Positions 23,475-34,724 of a stretch of 64,000 nt of DNA are shown piece after piece; the first letter of the stretch is position 1, and each line of letters begins with the position of its first letter. This DNA is from Trema orientale (taxonomy: Eukaryota; Streptophyta; Magnoliopsida; Rosales; Cannabaceae), in assembly GCA_002914845.1 (NCBI GenBank), contig JXTC01000034.1:285345-349344 (forward strand), in the 5' to 3' direction. The notes under the pieces were generated by a model. That model was given only the letters and a program-made list of their open reading frames with translations. It was not told the origin of the DNA and did no database searches. The position numbers and the translations under genes are program-made.

Positions 23475-26330
23475 TCAACCAAGAATCGGGAAGATGCGGG
23501 TGACATGCTCCAAAGGAATGGCATCAGCACTGTTTTTCTTCAGTTCAGGATGGTTGAATTCATTACGGGGGAGGACAATGAGCTGCCCCCTCCCTTGACC
23601 TTTCTCAAGAATCCAACCACTATTTGCTACGTGCTGCTCAAGAAATTTGTCGAGGGTCAGACCTTCGATGTTGATAGCCTGCAAGAAAAACGTTGATCCC
23701 AGATTCCAGCTTTTACCAAGGGAGTTCCAAAAAACACAAACTCTTGTGAATTCCGACCAAGACGAGTAAATTAAACAAAGAAAATATAATAATGAAGACC
23801 TCATATGCATATCAAATAAGCATGACGTAACTAGAATATTTACTCAAACGTACTAATATTAATAGTACTGGCCTATATAATTCAGGCACTGATGATACGC
23901 TAACTTAAAATTCTCATTCGGAGTATGAAAAAGTAGCATACCTCGGCAAGTACAGATCTGGGAATCTTTTGATAAGTCAAGGAAAGGACATGAATTGCAC
24001 AGGCTTGAATTGCTTGCTCAAAACCTGCAAATTAATTGACTTGTGAGCCATACTGCAGATGGAAAAAGAATTGCATATGGCATACAGAAAATAAAATTAA
24101 AAAGATAGCAAGATCATAACAGTGACCATTAAAAATAAAATAAAATAAAATAAAATGGTTTTTGGCATGTTTGGCTCCTATGTTATTCGTAGGTTACAAA
24201 GTAGTCCTTGAGTTTTTTTTTTCGGCAATTAGATTCTTAAGTTCTAAAAATCTTGGCAATTAAGTCCCTTTTTATTTGTTGATATTAAAGTTTTTATGAA
24301 ATTGAACATGTTTAAGTGAAAGAAATTGATATTTCACTAACACAAATTAGTTTGCAAGAGAAATGGGAAGAAATCTAAGGAGAAATTTTAAAATTTTTTA
24401 GATTGTATTGTGAATTGTAATTAATTTTAGTTATTTTCCTTCCAATTCTAAGTAGTGCTGGTAAAATATTGATTTTGACCTTCAAAAACCATATGTATGA
24501 CTTGGAAATTCTCAATTCTATCAGCATTTTAACAATCATTAACGAAAATGACTAAATTGCCAAGGTTTTTAAAACTTAAGGACTTAATTGCAAAAAAAAC
24601 TCAGGGACTACTTTGCCAATTGTGAATAATATACGGGCCAAACATGCAAAAAATCCTTTAAAAAAAAAAAAAAAAAAAAGGGAGAGAAGCCAGATGCAGC
24701 ACTTTTCTCTATAGGAGACAAGAGATTCACAAGCCATCAGAGCAGTAAATGGAAGAATCACAATGCAGTATGAAAGGCTATCATCAATATCAAAGGAAAA
24801 AACACTCGAGAGATATTTATCTTGCAGTATCTAATGGGAAGTTATGATTCCAATAGTCAAACAGAATTTAACCATAAAGATAATTAAGTTGCAGCCACCG
24901 ATACAATCAGATTGTCATTGATAACACTTTGGTGTTATATTATATTGGGCTTACAAACTGCCAACATAGTCAGCAATTCAGTCCAGAGAGTAGGAGTGAT
25001 TCTCTTGAAAAAATTATAGTGGCTAAATAAATGAATGTAAGCCCATGCTTAAAGTCAACGAGAATGTTTGTAAATTAAACGGGTCATAGAACCAACCAGA
25101 AAAAATAAGAATAATAAAATCCAAAATGTTATAAACAAACATATTAGCACATACAATAAAATCCCATGAACCAGAGTAACCATTTGAGGAGAACAAACTA
25201 GAAAACAATGGCATTGCAATTCAACATACCTGGGACAACTTCAACTATATGACGACTTTTAGCTGCTTCATCCCAGAACTGACGGAATCTCCCCGTCTGT
25301 AGAGGGAAGAAGTAAATATGTAGTCCCACTCGAGCATATGAATCAAGGAACAGAGCAGAAACATACCTCCAAATAGTGTGATAGAACTATCAGTGTCTTG
25401 AATTGCTCCTCCATTTGCTGACAATCAAACACGAGAAAACAACGGGATCAATTCAATAGTTCTCAATGCCTGAGAAAAGCTAGGATTTTGAATCACGCAA
25501 TTCTTTATCATAATCTACAAATTCATGAAAGCTAAAAATTCAAGGCAGTACTTCCAAGAGTTCGAACGGCCTGAAGAAATTCGATAACCAAACTCCCGCA
25601 AAACCCATATATAACCATATATCCGGTCAATGACGTAGGAATTAGTGAGTATGTAAACTAAATGGAAAAGGGAGGAAACAAAAACGATACCACTCTTTCT
25701 GGAATTAAGAAAAGACAAAGGCTGAAATCCGGAGCGGGCATTGCCATGAGAGCCTATACAAAAAACATAAAAGAAACATTATTTTTCCAAACTAGTGGCC
25801 GATCATAAAAAAAGTTCCTTAAATATTGGGGATAAAAACCAGACCTTAACCAATATGCGGGCAACAATCTGGGTACTCATCCGCTCTGGCTCAAACTGCA
25901 CCAAAATTAATACAAAAACAATACAGATACAGCTCAAAAGGCTTTAAAGTCCCATTATTCGAAACCCACCCACGAAACGAAACTGTAAAACGTACCTGAT
26001 AAAGGCGAAGAAGGCAAAGATTTGCATCAAGGCTGTAAGTCTGCGATGAAACCTGCCAATGCAAATTACAAATCAGCCCATTACTCAATTTTTAGCAGAA
26101 ATCTATACCCAATTGACCTTTTTTCCCGAGAAAAAAAAAATTGGAAGTAACTGGGAGAACGTATGTATATGCATATATATATATATATATGTTCAGGTAA
26201 CCTGCTCATTGACGTAGTTTTCGAGCTCAGAAAGGATCTCAGGATTGTAGGGATTGACAGCGAGAAGCTGCTCGACCATTTGAGCCACCTGTTGCTGTGG
26301 AACTGGAGCAACATCCCTATCTCTTCCCAT
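23475..26330 (-). CDS. TIF3K1: Eukaryotic translation initiation factor 3 subunit K (complete, 8 exons)
   Basis: eIF3k is a small non-core subunit of the eIF3 complex, which helps the 40S ribosome load mRNA in the cytosol. Exons in reading order are 26202-26330, 25996-26052, 25845-25895, 25691-25753, 25367-25417, 25230-25296, 23942-24024 and 23475-23678. They total 705 bp (234 residues plus TGA), and every phase closes. The protein starts MGRDRDVAPV and contains NPYNPEILSELENYVNEQ, YSLDANLCLLRLYQFEPERM, PDFSLCLFLIPERV and the C-terminal NEFNHPELKKN and ARIFPILG-type end, here VTRIFPILG. This is the HAM/winged-helix layout of eIF3k. Length is close to the usual 226 or so. The largest intron (24025-25229) carries a MITE. 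I see nothing broken. Confidence 0.97.
24158..24655. mobile_element. Foldback MITE inside eIF3k intron 7
   Basis: Arms of about 110 bp face each other: the left begins near TTTTGGCATGTTTGGCTCCT and the right, reverse-complemented, reads TTTTTGCATGTTTGGCCCGT. Both arms continue with AAAGTAGTCC and GGCAATTAAGTCC blocks. An AAAAT pentanucleotide run (24131-24155) lies directly left and a poly-A run directly right. The element is well clear of both splice sites. Confidence 0.75.
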
Positions 26331-26560
26331 TCTTAAAATCACTTCAATCCTTAAACCGAATGATGAAAGAGAATACAGATACGAAAAGGGGTTTCTCTAA
26401 TCTGGGTCTCTTCTCTCTTTCTGAGATTCGACTGCTCTGGCTATGGCTATGGCTGTGCTACTATTTCCTCTGCAAAATTATTATTGATGGAAGCCCTAGG
26501 ATTAGGAGGTCCGAAGGGTTTTAGTTTTTCCTCACTTTGGATTATCACCCGTGAAAGATT
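26331..26560 (-). promoter_or_regulatory. eIF3k 5' leader and proximal promoter
   Basis: The region immediately upstream of the eIF3k ATG on the minus strand. It is pyrimidine- and purine-mixed with no clear TATA box, as is common in housekeeping translation genes. No individual site can be supported. Confidence 0.4.
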
Positions 26561-26982
26561 CTTGTCAAATGACCAATATGCCCTCCACCTCTCTTTTTCT
26601 CTTTTTTTTTTTAATTTTTTTTTTTTTTGGAGAAATTTAGATGATTATCCAATATTTTAAATTCGATTAAGTAGGTGTCCACTTTTTAAATTTTATAGCT
26701 AAATATTTAAATATATATATTTTTACCCTTAGTAGATACGTATATCTACCAATTTAAGTTAATTTATTGAATATATAATTTTATGTTTATTACACTTAGT
26801 ATATAAATATATATACTGGATATTTTGTTATAATATTTGAAAAATTATCATGTACTTAAATTAAGCTCAAAATTCTGTCATTTTGCTATAAGATTTATTT
26901 TTTTTGGGTTAAGTAGATAATTACCACTTTTTTCAAAGATTTAACTAAATTTATCACTATTATTAGATTCTACCACTTTTAT

Positions 26983-27262
26983 GAAGGAATTAGTCAAGAA
27001 TTCATCAAGAATCTGTCAAGAATCCATTAAGAATCTGTCAAGATTACCACTGACATTAATAATCTGTCAAGAATCCATTAAGATTGTCAAGAATCCGTCA
27101 AGAACCCATCAAGATCACCGCCAATGTCAAGAATTCATCAAGAATCTATCAAGATCGTCAAGAATCCGTCAAAAATTCATCAAGAATCTGTCAATATCGC
27201 CCCTGACGTCAAAAATCCTTCAAGAATCCGTTAAAATAGTCAGGAATTCATCAAGAATTCAT
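26983..27262. repeat. Minisatellite of CAAGAATC-type units
   Basis: More than 20 diverged copies of a 10- to 15-bp unit around GTCAAGAATCC and CATCAAGAATC are arrayed in tandem. Higher-order blocks begin with an A-T-C-rich spacer (GATYACCRCYRAYGTCAA-like). A plus-strand frame stays open through the array (26981-27286) and would give a lysine-, serine- and isoleucine-rich repeat peptide. I regard that as a by-product of the repeat, not a gene. Confidence 0.85.
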
Positions 27263-27760
27263 TTTAAAAAAGTGGTATGGTGGTAGATTTAATTAATAAG
27301 GAAAAAAAAATTATATACAGCTAATTTTTTTTCTCTTTTAAATTACAGAAATATCATAAGAATTTAGGCGAAGTGCACAATGTACGTGTTTAATTTCATA
27401 AATATCAAAATATAAAAAAATTCAGTTTGATTAGCAAATTGACACAAATGTCACCTCTTCATCAAAGGGATAACATGGACAATAAAACCTTATGCCTTAC
27501 AATGATCCTTCCTAAACCGAACATGATCACATTCCCTTTGGCTGTAAAGGAATAAGAAAAAAAAAATCAATGAAATTTTCATCATTAGTTATGTTATTCT
27601 TTTTAAATTGAACAATAATAGTTCATAAAAAAACGAAAAGAGAAATTTGAAAAAGGTTGGCTTGCAAATATTTGTTTGTATACAATAGGATGATAGTATT
27701 AGACTCTTTTTTTTTTTTTTTTCCGAATTTTAGGGGTGTTAATAAGTTAATATATATATA

Positions 27761-28002
27761 TGGGCACCAATCCAGTAGGTATTTTTTTCTTTTACCTATG
27801 CATAAGTATTAATTGGGCTAATGAAAAAAAATTTTACACATTTTTTTATATTAAAAAGTAGGAGAGAGAAAAAGCATTAATGATGCACGTCTTTTCATGC
27901 ATCTCATTTTAGCCGTTAGATCATTGGTAGATGATGATCCAACGGTTAGAAAAAAATACCTACACATAGGTTAAAAAAAAATACCTAGCAGATTGGCAAC
28001 CT
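27761..28002. mobile_element. MITE with inverted ends in a TA-rich site
   Basis: The left end GGGCACCAATCCAGTAGGTA pairs with the right, reverse-complemented AGGTTGCCAATCTGCTAGGTA-like sequence, for about 45 bp. TATATA tracts lie on both sides, so the target duplication cannot be resolved. The core contains a GATCATTGGTAG...GATGATCCAACGG inverted segment. It lies 0.5 kb beyond the 3' end of the kinesin gene. Confidence 0.7.
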
Positions 28003-28529
28003 ATATATATATATATTTTCCGTTTAAAAAGAGAGTCAATTTAAAATTTTACGTATCTTTTTGTTATAATTTTTGTGTTCTACTTGTACTGTAACTACTA
28101 ACAAATCTTATTTACTTCCTTTGCTATTTACCAATGAATATAGCTATAAATTGCAATTACTATCACTATTATTATGTTGAGATTCCCCTTTATAGTGACG
28201 TTTGAATTAATATGGCGATCTTCACCATACACGTATTTCTTTAATTTAACTAAAACAAATTGAATATCGTTGAATCAATAGGGATCAAAAGTTGATTCAA
28301 ACCTATTTAATCATTCTCTTTTGAAACTAACAAGGTTCAGAACGGGAGAGAGGAGAGTCACCGGCATTATCAACACTTGCACAAAGGACAATGCTATTCA
28401 GTTTCATTAAAATTGTAGATTAATTACAACATCACAAGGAGCTTGCTACCGAAAAAAAAATGCTTACATAACAACATAACAAAGAAAAAAAAAAGGAAAA
28501 AAAGAAAGTGGAATGGCAGACTCTATAGT

Positions 28530-31500
28530 TTACAGATTCAAAAGATTTGATATCAAATTCCAACCCATCCATGTCTTCTTATCAGAAGGGCAAACAAAGG
28601 TGAGCTCAAACATCTCTCTACTAACATGTTCACCAGATTCACAGAAGCCAACCAGCTTAGCAACAATCTCAGCACTCTCTTGTACATGTTGCATATTATA
28701 AGGGTCTGTCCACAGCTTGTTCACCAGTTGTAGCCTCCTTTGTTTCCCTCCTGGTGGAATTTCCCACTTCGTGTAGAGCATTTCTCGCTCTTCCATACTC
28801 ATTTTGGAGCTTACCCTCTTGGCTAAGTATTCTCTTTCTTGCTTCAGGGCCCTGATACTGCAAAATCATCATCAATTTGTTAAGAGATAGAAAGAAAATT
28901 CTGTAAAAAATGGCAAGCTATTTCCATTGATGAGTTACTTTAAAATGGCTCTAATGGAGACCAATTGAATTACCTTGCTGAAACAGAACCTGCAGGTTCG
29001 TCACCTAAGAGTGCAGGACTAGCATTGCCAAGATCGGACAAGTGTCGTTCCAACCATGTTAGTCGCCGGAGTTCAACTTCCATATAGATCCTATCATTAG
29101 GGTCTCCCTTAAACAGCATGTAAAATTGTGTACGATGTATGATTGAGACGTGGCATAAGTGCCATAACATGATGATTTCCTTCCTCTCTTCTTCAAACGT
29201 GAGGTGCCATGGCTCAGGAGATGGATCAATATTTTCTGTTGCATCAACAACTCCAGCTTCATTTGCCTCCTCCAATTGCAATACCTGAAATACATGAAAG
29301 GACAATAGTTCAGATGACAGCATAACAAAGGAGAAATAGTCATGGCTGCTTTTTATGGTAGGATATAAGGGAGTTTTACCTGGCAAACCAGAAGCTGCTT
29401 CTGGTATTGTAGCTTTGCAACTCGTTCTTTTAACTCGGTTACGTAAGTTCTAATGCTGCGAATGTTCTCCTCAGCGGCATTTTTGAACATCTTCTGCATT
29501 TTCTTCACGTTAACTGAATTTGATTTCCTTGCAACAGGAGTGCCATCTCTTGAGGAAAGAAAATTACCACTTTCATCGTTCTTTAACGGTGTAACTTTAC
29601 ATGACAATTTACCAGTAGGCAAATTATCATGAGTCTCAGGTGCCTTGTTCTCTCTTTCATGCTCCATAACTTGGCAAGAAGAGGACAGAGGTGAACACGG
29701 CGGCCGGATTATATTTTGCACGTTCGCACTGTTGCTCAAGTTGAAAGGAAGGATTTTCTTCTTCTTTGATGGGGTCTTGCACTCTGAAGTCTCCTCATGA
29801 GTAGCAAAAGACGAAACTAGCTGGTCTATAGTTTTCTGGACGTTCTCAAGCTTCCTTTCCAGAGATTCAATGGTGCTTCCTTGGGATTTGAATCTACTGA
29901 TCTCTTCTATTAGGTTGGCCTGATCTCCTACCACAGTTTCTTCAGAAATAGAGTTAGGCACTTGCATGTTCTGGATCTCAGAGAGCAGCTTTGCTATGTT
30001 TTCAGCAGTTTCTTGATTTCCAAGTCGATGGGAAGCAACTTCCTTATGCAGTACTTCAAGTGCACGGTTTGCTTCCTCACCAAGCTGCTGCTGCCGCTGC
30101 TCGATCTTTCTGATTTCATGGACAAGCATGGATGGATCTGTGGAAGTAACTGATCGCCTAACCATTGCCTGCCTACGAATGGCAGTTCTTGACCGAGTTT
30201 CTGGAGTCGATTTACCATAATTTGAATCACCATCATGAAAAGAAAGACACCTGACAACTTCAGAAGGCCCATGTTGATTCAATCCCTGAAAGTACCATAC
30301 AGAAAAATATATATTTTCATCTTCGTGAATTGATGAAATGAAACGTAGAGAAACTACTATGAAATCACTGCCGTACCCTTGGGACCTTGTGTGCCTTTCT
30401 TTCTGATTCAAGCTGTGATTGTGCAATGTCCCTCTGGCGCTTAAGCTCTTCCATTTCTCTCTCCATCTGCAAAATTGAACTTTCTTTAAACTGAAAACCT
30501 TGCAGAATGACTAGAAAAACTTATGATACGATGAACATAGGAACCTTACACATCATTACTCAGAAGCATGCGTACCTGCTCAATTTTCAAGTCCTTCTCT
30601 GCTATTAAAGACCTTAAGCATGAAAATGAAGAAGGCTCTGGACTTCGTAACTCTGCTTCAAGTCTGGCCACTTCCTTCTGCAAATGCTTCACCAATCTCT
30701 TGTCTGAAACAACCTGAAGAGAAATTCAATGTGTACTTTCATAAGGCTGCCTTATCTTCATTAGAAAAAGGAAAAAAGACAAAAAAGGCATGCTTAAAAC
30801 GCATTACACAAGCCCACTGATTTCCTTCTAGTCATACCCCTTATGAAAATTCTAATGTCAATCAATTATTCCTCGTTGATATATCATACCATGTTTACTT
30901 GGGCATTGTTGGTAACTTCCTTTGCACTAGTTGCAAATGAAAGCGTATTCCTTGTTTGCTCCACGTGACTTAAAGCTGGGCTCATGGTACATATAATTGC
31001 TGTTCGAGCATTTCCCCCAAGTGAAGACTGCAGTATTCGAGTAAGTTTTGAATCTCTGTAAGGTATGTGGCCACTTCTTCTTCCACCACTACAAAAGGAA
31101 AGCTCATAAGACAGAACCACCAGCACTAAGCTCAAGTGCTCAACAAGCCAAATTGATAGCTAATTACCAAGAAAAAAACAGACATTACTTTTCATATTCT
31201 GTACCTTCAAAATGAAATTTAAATGAAGCTATATCCATTTAAATAAAATCATTCTTCATAAATAAATGAGACTCTTATATCATTTTTGTGACTCAATAAT
31301 TTAGCAGTTTTCTCTAGCTTTTGAGACTCTTGAATCAATTTTGGGTTTGGTCACCACAGTGACTCGATAATTTAGCAGTTTTCTCTAGCTTTTTAGATTT
31401 AGTTTTACTTCAGGCTATAGAAAGCGAAGATTATGATAATTTAACAAACTGAAGTTCAAGACATAATATCAGCATTTTGCACTTGCTCACCTTAGCTTCC

Positions 31501-33678
31501 TGATCACTGTCGTGAGTGTTAACAAACTACGGTTAATATGACTGCCTTCTTTTAATCTTGTACCATCTGCATTTGTTTGTGAAGCACGTTCGCTTCCAGC
31601 AAGGTCTACAAGATTCTGCAAAGTTTCAGACATCTATAGTTAAGAAAAATATGCTGTTGTTTTAATCAATAATGCTTAGAAGGGAGAGAAGTTGTAAACC
31701 TACCAAGCTAGCTATGAAGGACTTCACACAGCCTGAACTTTCCCGAAGGCTGCTCTCAATGGTCTGACGTGAATACAGTGAAATAATATCAGTATGAATG
31801 GACATACAAACTGGACATGCAATCCTTAAATAAAGTAGGCCAAAAAATAAAATAAAATTGCTAAATATACTGCCTAGGTAGAATATTAGAAAAGAATGCT
31901 CCAGCCACATATCATTTGTTAAATGGGAAAATAATCACAACTTAGGCGTACCAGCCTGATTATCTGATGTGATCTTGAGCTTTTGTCATTTAAAGCAGTT
32001 TCTCCCACTTGCCTTTGAGCTGCAAATACAATCTCTTGTTATTACAATGTCACACAAAAGCATTACAAAAGAACAAGAATCTTCTTATTGAAGGAAGGCT
32101 GCATTTATTCAGTCACCCTGCTAAAACTAAGATCACCCTAGGTAACACATGGCAGGCTAGAGCTGGCAGCATGCGTACATACGTCATTTAATTTTTCAAG
32201 AACATGAATCCAAGAACTTTTTTTTTCTTTGTAAGGAAGCATATCAATGAATTCTCCCCTGATGGTTCTGAAATCTCAATAAAGGAGTTAGTTATACTAG
32301 CCTGGAAAAGAAAATTTGGTTGTTAAAAGGAAAGTCAAGTTCTCTATAGTTTTAAATAACTAGCCAACTAAATTACCTTCACAAATGTTGATTAAGTGCC
32401 TCAGATGTTGGCCATCCTTTACAACTTCTTCAACTAGTTTTTCCACAATTGTCCCCCTCTGCATTTTGAAGACCGAAAAAAAGGTTAAAACCAAAATTAT
32501 AGGATAATTTTTCTGAAAGGTCTTCGTTTGATTTTTTTTTTTTTTCTCTACTCAGTACCTCAGGATCATCCAAAAGGCGCAGGGAACCAGATTCCCGATT
32601 CAAAAGGTCGACAACAGTTTCATTGTAGATCTCCAAAGCAGAAAGTTTCAAGGTAAAATCTCTCTCGGGGGACTGTGAAATTTAATCATAAGAGTGGCCT
32701 ATGTGAGCTCAATAGAACGGACTTTTAATACATCCAAGAACAAGAAACAGCAAAAGGTACAAATAGTAAGATCTTACGCGGTCTCCTGTGCATTAAAATT
32801 TTCCCTTTGATATTCTGACCACATTATGGCATATTACAAAATCTAAACTGATTTATGGACAAAATAATCAATGATATATCATATTTTTCATATTATGTCC
32901 ATGACCGTAAAGTTTTCCGTATGCAGATTAAAGAACTCCGAAGAACTACATTGAAAACCGGAACAAACTACGACTTACATTTTTTATGTGTTCATATATG
33001 TCCTTAACAGCATTTTCTGTGATTCCTCTCATGGTATATGTCTTACCACTACTAGTCTGCCCATATGCAAAAATTGTTGCTGCAAAGAGGAAAAAGTGTT
33101 GAAAAACATTGAATTTTGGCCGAACCTTAATTATAAAAAAGAACTGCAAATTATTGCTAAAAAAAAAGTGCAGTTACCATTCATTCCTGTGAGTGCAGAT
33201 AAAGCCACATCCTTGGCACCTTCTTCATAGACCTTCTGAGTTGTGCAACTTGGACCAAAAACTTTATCTGTCACGTGTTAAAAAAGAAATGAAGAACATT
33301 ACAACAAATACAAAATTTCTTAGAGTACCCAAATGAGTACCCAACTTGCTCAACCCCCACATAGCACAATACTACCGAATAACACCAGAAAATTAATAAA
33401 TAAAAATAATAATTAAAAGAACAAAAATTGAAACAATGGTCATATAAATTTGTACCGAAAGTGTATGAAATTGAAGCCTTTTCATGATTTGGACTATTGA
33501 AAACGATGGAGTGCTCATCCATGCATTCCCAAGCGATTAGATCATAAAGTGCTTGTTCTCTCCGGCTCAGTGGCCTAAGCCGAACAGTGACTAATATCTT
33601 CTCCTCACGAACTCTTGGACCCCCTGGAGTTGAAAAAGGGGTCCTTTGTATCTTAGATAATGGTGTACCAGGTGTCCC
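28530..33678 (-). CDS. TES: Kinesin-7, TETRASPORE/NACK2 type (start codon missing in the assembly)
   Basis: NACK-type kinesins are plus-end motors that carry and activate the NPK1-type MAP kinase kinase kinase at the phragmoplast; TES/NACK2 acts in cytokinesis after male meiosis. Visible coding exons: 33456-33678, 33178-33267, 32979-33079, 32559-32672, 32377-32458, 31952-32019, 31704-31763, 31491-31615, 30890-31088, 30576-30713, 30377-30466, 29380-30285, 28974-29284, 28530-28857. They give 944 residues and TAA, and all phases close. The motor domain shows GQTSSGKT (residues 111-118 of the visible part), NDKSSRSH and DLAGSER. Coiled coils follow, then the conserved C-terminal block ([39 protein letters not shown]). 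[16 protein letters not shown] and SPEPSS fit my memory of Arabidopsis TES better than HINKEL. The first codons, including ATG, are lost at N 33679. Confidence 0.94.
31268..31394. repeat. Tandem duplication in a kinesin intron
   Basis: Two diverged copies share GACTCTT and AATAATTTAGCAGTTTTCTC. They lie in the intron between exons 8 and 9, away from both splice sites. Confidence 0.75.
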
Positions 33679-33679
33679 N

Positions 33680-33709
<30 letters not shown>
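33679..33709. other. Single N plus 30-base poly-A: assembly defect at the kinesin start
   Basis: One N is followed by 30 A. On the minus strand the kinesin reading frame ([14 protein letters not shown]) emerges directly from it. Homologues begin with a methionine and a few residues before TPGTP. A splice acceptor and the ATG should therefore lie here and have been lost in a homopolymer join. Confidence 0.75.
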
Positions 33710-33712
<3 letters not shown>

Positions 33713-34061
33713 AAAAAAATATCGAAATAAAATAAAATGAAATTTAATGGAACATGAAGACGAAATGGGCAACTTTTATTTTACGTATTTGGACATATCC
33801 AAAGATGGAAAAAATGTTCTAATGAACTCAAGATTTCCGCAAATAAGTCTTTACACTATACAATACAATTATATACAAACACATAATCTTGAAACTTTAA
33901 TGTGAAGTCAACAAAATGATTCGACTTGACTTTAAGAAAATGAAGGGAAAAAAAACAAAGAGAAATTTAATAACCCAGAAGAAAAATCCAAATAAGGAAA
34001 CAAATAGAGAGATACCCAAAAGAAAGAAAGGAAGAAAGAAAGAAGGGAGGGAGAGACTTAC

Positions 34062-34251
34062 GGGGAAAAATCTAAAAGAAGCCCAGAAAATCTTCAACTT
34101 TGATGGAAAATCTCCAGATTTGAAGCTGCGAATATTGGGTTATCGACGGAGTGAATTTCTCTCTACAGGGGTAGGGGGGGTTTTGGGAACAAAGCTTCGA
34201 GTTCGAGACGAGACCACAACAAATCTGTATGTTCCGCAAAAGTAACGGCTA
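34062..34251 (-). promoter_or_regulatory. Kinesin 5' leader exon, leader-intron donor and an MSA-like site
   Basis: On the minus strand an untranslated exon ends at 34062 with the donor GTAAGTCTCTCC, so a leader intron of about 380 bp would run to the missing acceptor near 33679. At 34243-34251 the plus strand reads TAACGGCTA. This matches the core of the M-phase-specific activator element (YCYAACGGYYA) bound by R1R2R3-MYB factors, though the two outermost 5' positions do not match. NACK kinesins are known MYB3R targets. TSS position and site function are inferred. Confidence 0.6.
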
Positions 34252-34538
34252 CTTTTTTCCATTCATAACGCGCAATTGAATGCCACGATAGTACTATTTG
34301 AATTTTTGGTGTCTGATTCGGGCCGGGTATGGGCCCCTCTTTTGCCACTCTTGTGTGCCCCGTGTCCTGATCACGTTGTCCCCCTAAACGGGCCGCGAGC
34401 CCAATCACGGGATTTTCGTTTTATCTTTTTGTTCTTTTGGGAGCGTAAGTTTGTCTATATTGTCTTTTTTTCCTTTTCAAGAGGTGTGTATATGCTTTCT
34501 CTTTCTTTTGTTTTAGTTTCATTAACTTATGGTTGGTC

Positions 34539-34674
34539 GATCTCGGTCCTGGGTTCGAGTCACACTGGGGCTAGGCGTGAAAACTTATTATCCCTAATGG
34601 GGTGGGATGAGGTTTGGGTAGTAGTAGGTATTTTCCTTTAATTTGTAATAAATGGAGGTCATTAGTTAAGCCCC

Positions 34675-34710
<36 letters not shown>
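34539..34710 (+). mobile_element. SINE-like retroposon with poly-A tail
   Basis: The body carries a tRNA B-box-like sequence (GGTTCGAGTCA, 34552-34562) close to its left end and ends in about 34 A. ACTTATGGTTGGTC before it (34525-34538) and ACTTATGATTGGTC after it (overlapping the last A, 34710-34723) form a 14-bp target duplication with one mismatch. No A box is obvious, so the copy is probably 5'-truncated. It sits about 300 bp upstream of the kinesin leader exon. Confidence 0.65.
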
Positions 34711-34712
<2 letters not shown>

Positions 34713-34724
34713 TATGATTGGTCT

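Noticed and set aside
28530-33678. Assignment of the kinesin to HINKEL/NACK1
   Set aside because: The [16 protein letters not shown] and SPEPSS segments, and the lack of NACK1-type GLEIYNENVRDLLN, fit TES/NACK2 better.
34276-34641. 121-codon plus-strand frame upstream of the kinesin
   Set aside because: It overlaps the SINE-like copy and has no similarity I recognise; composition is Phe- and Ser-rich noise.
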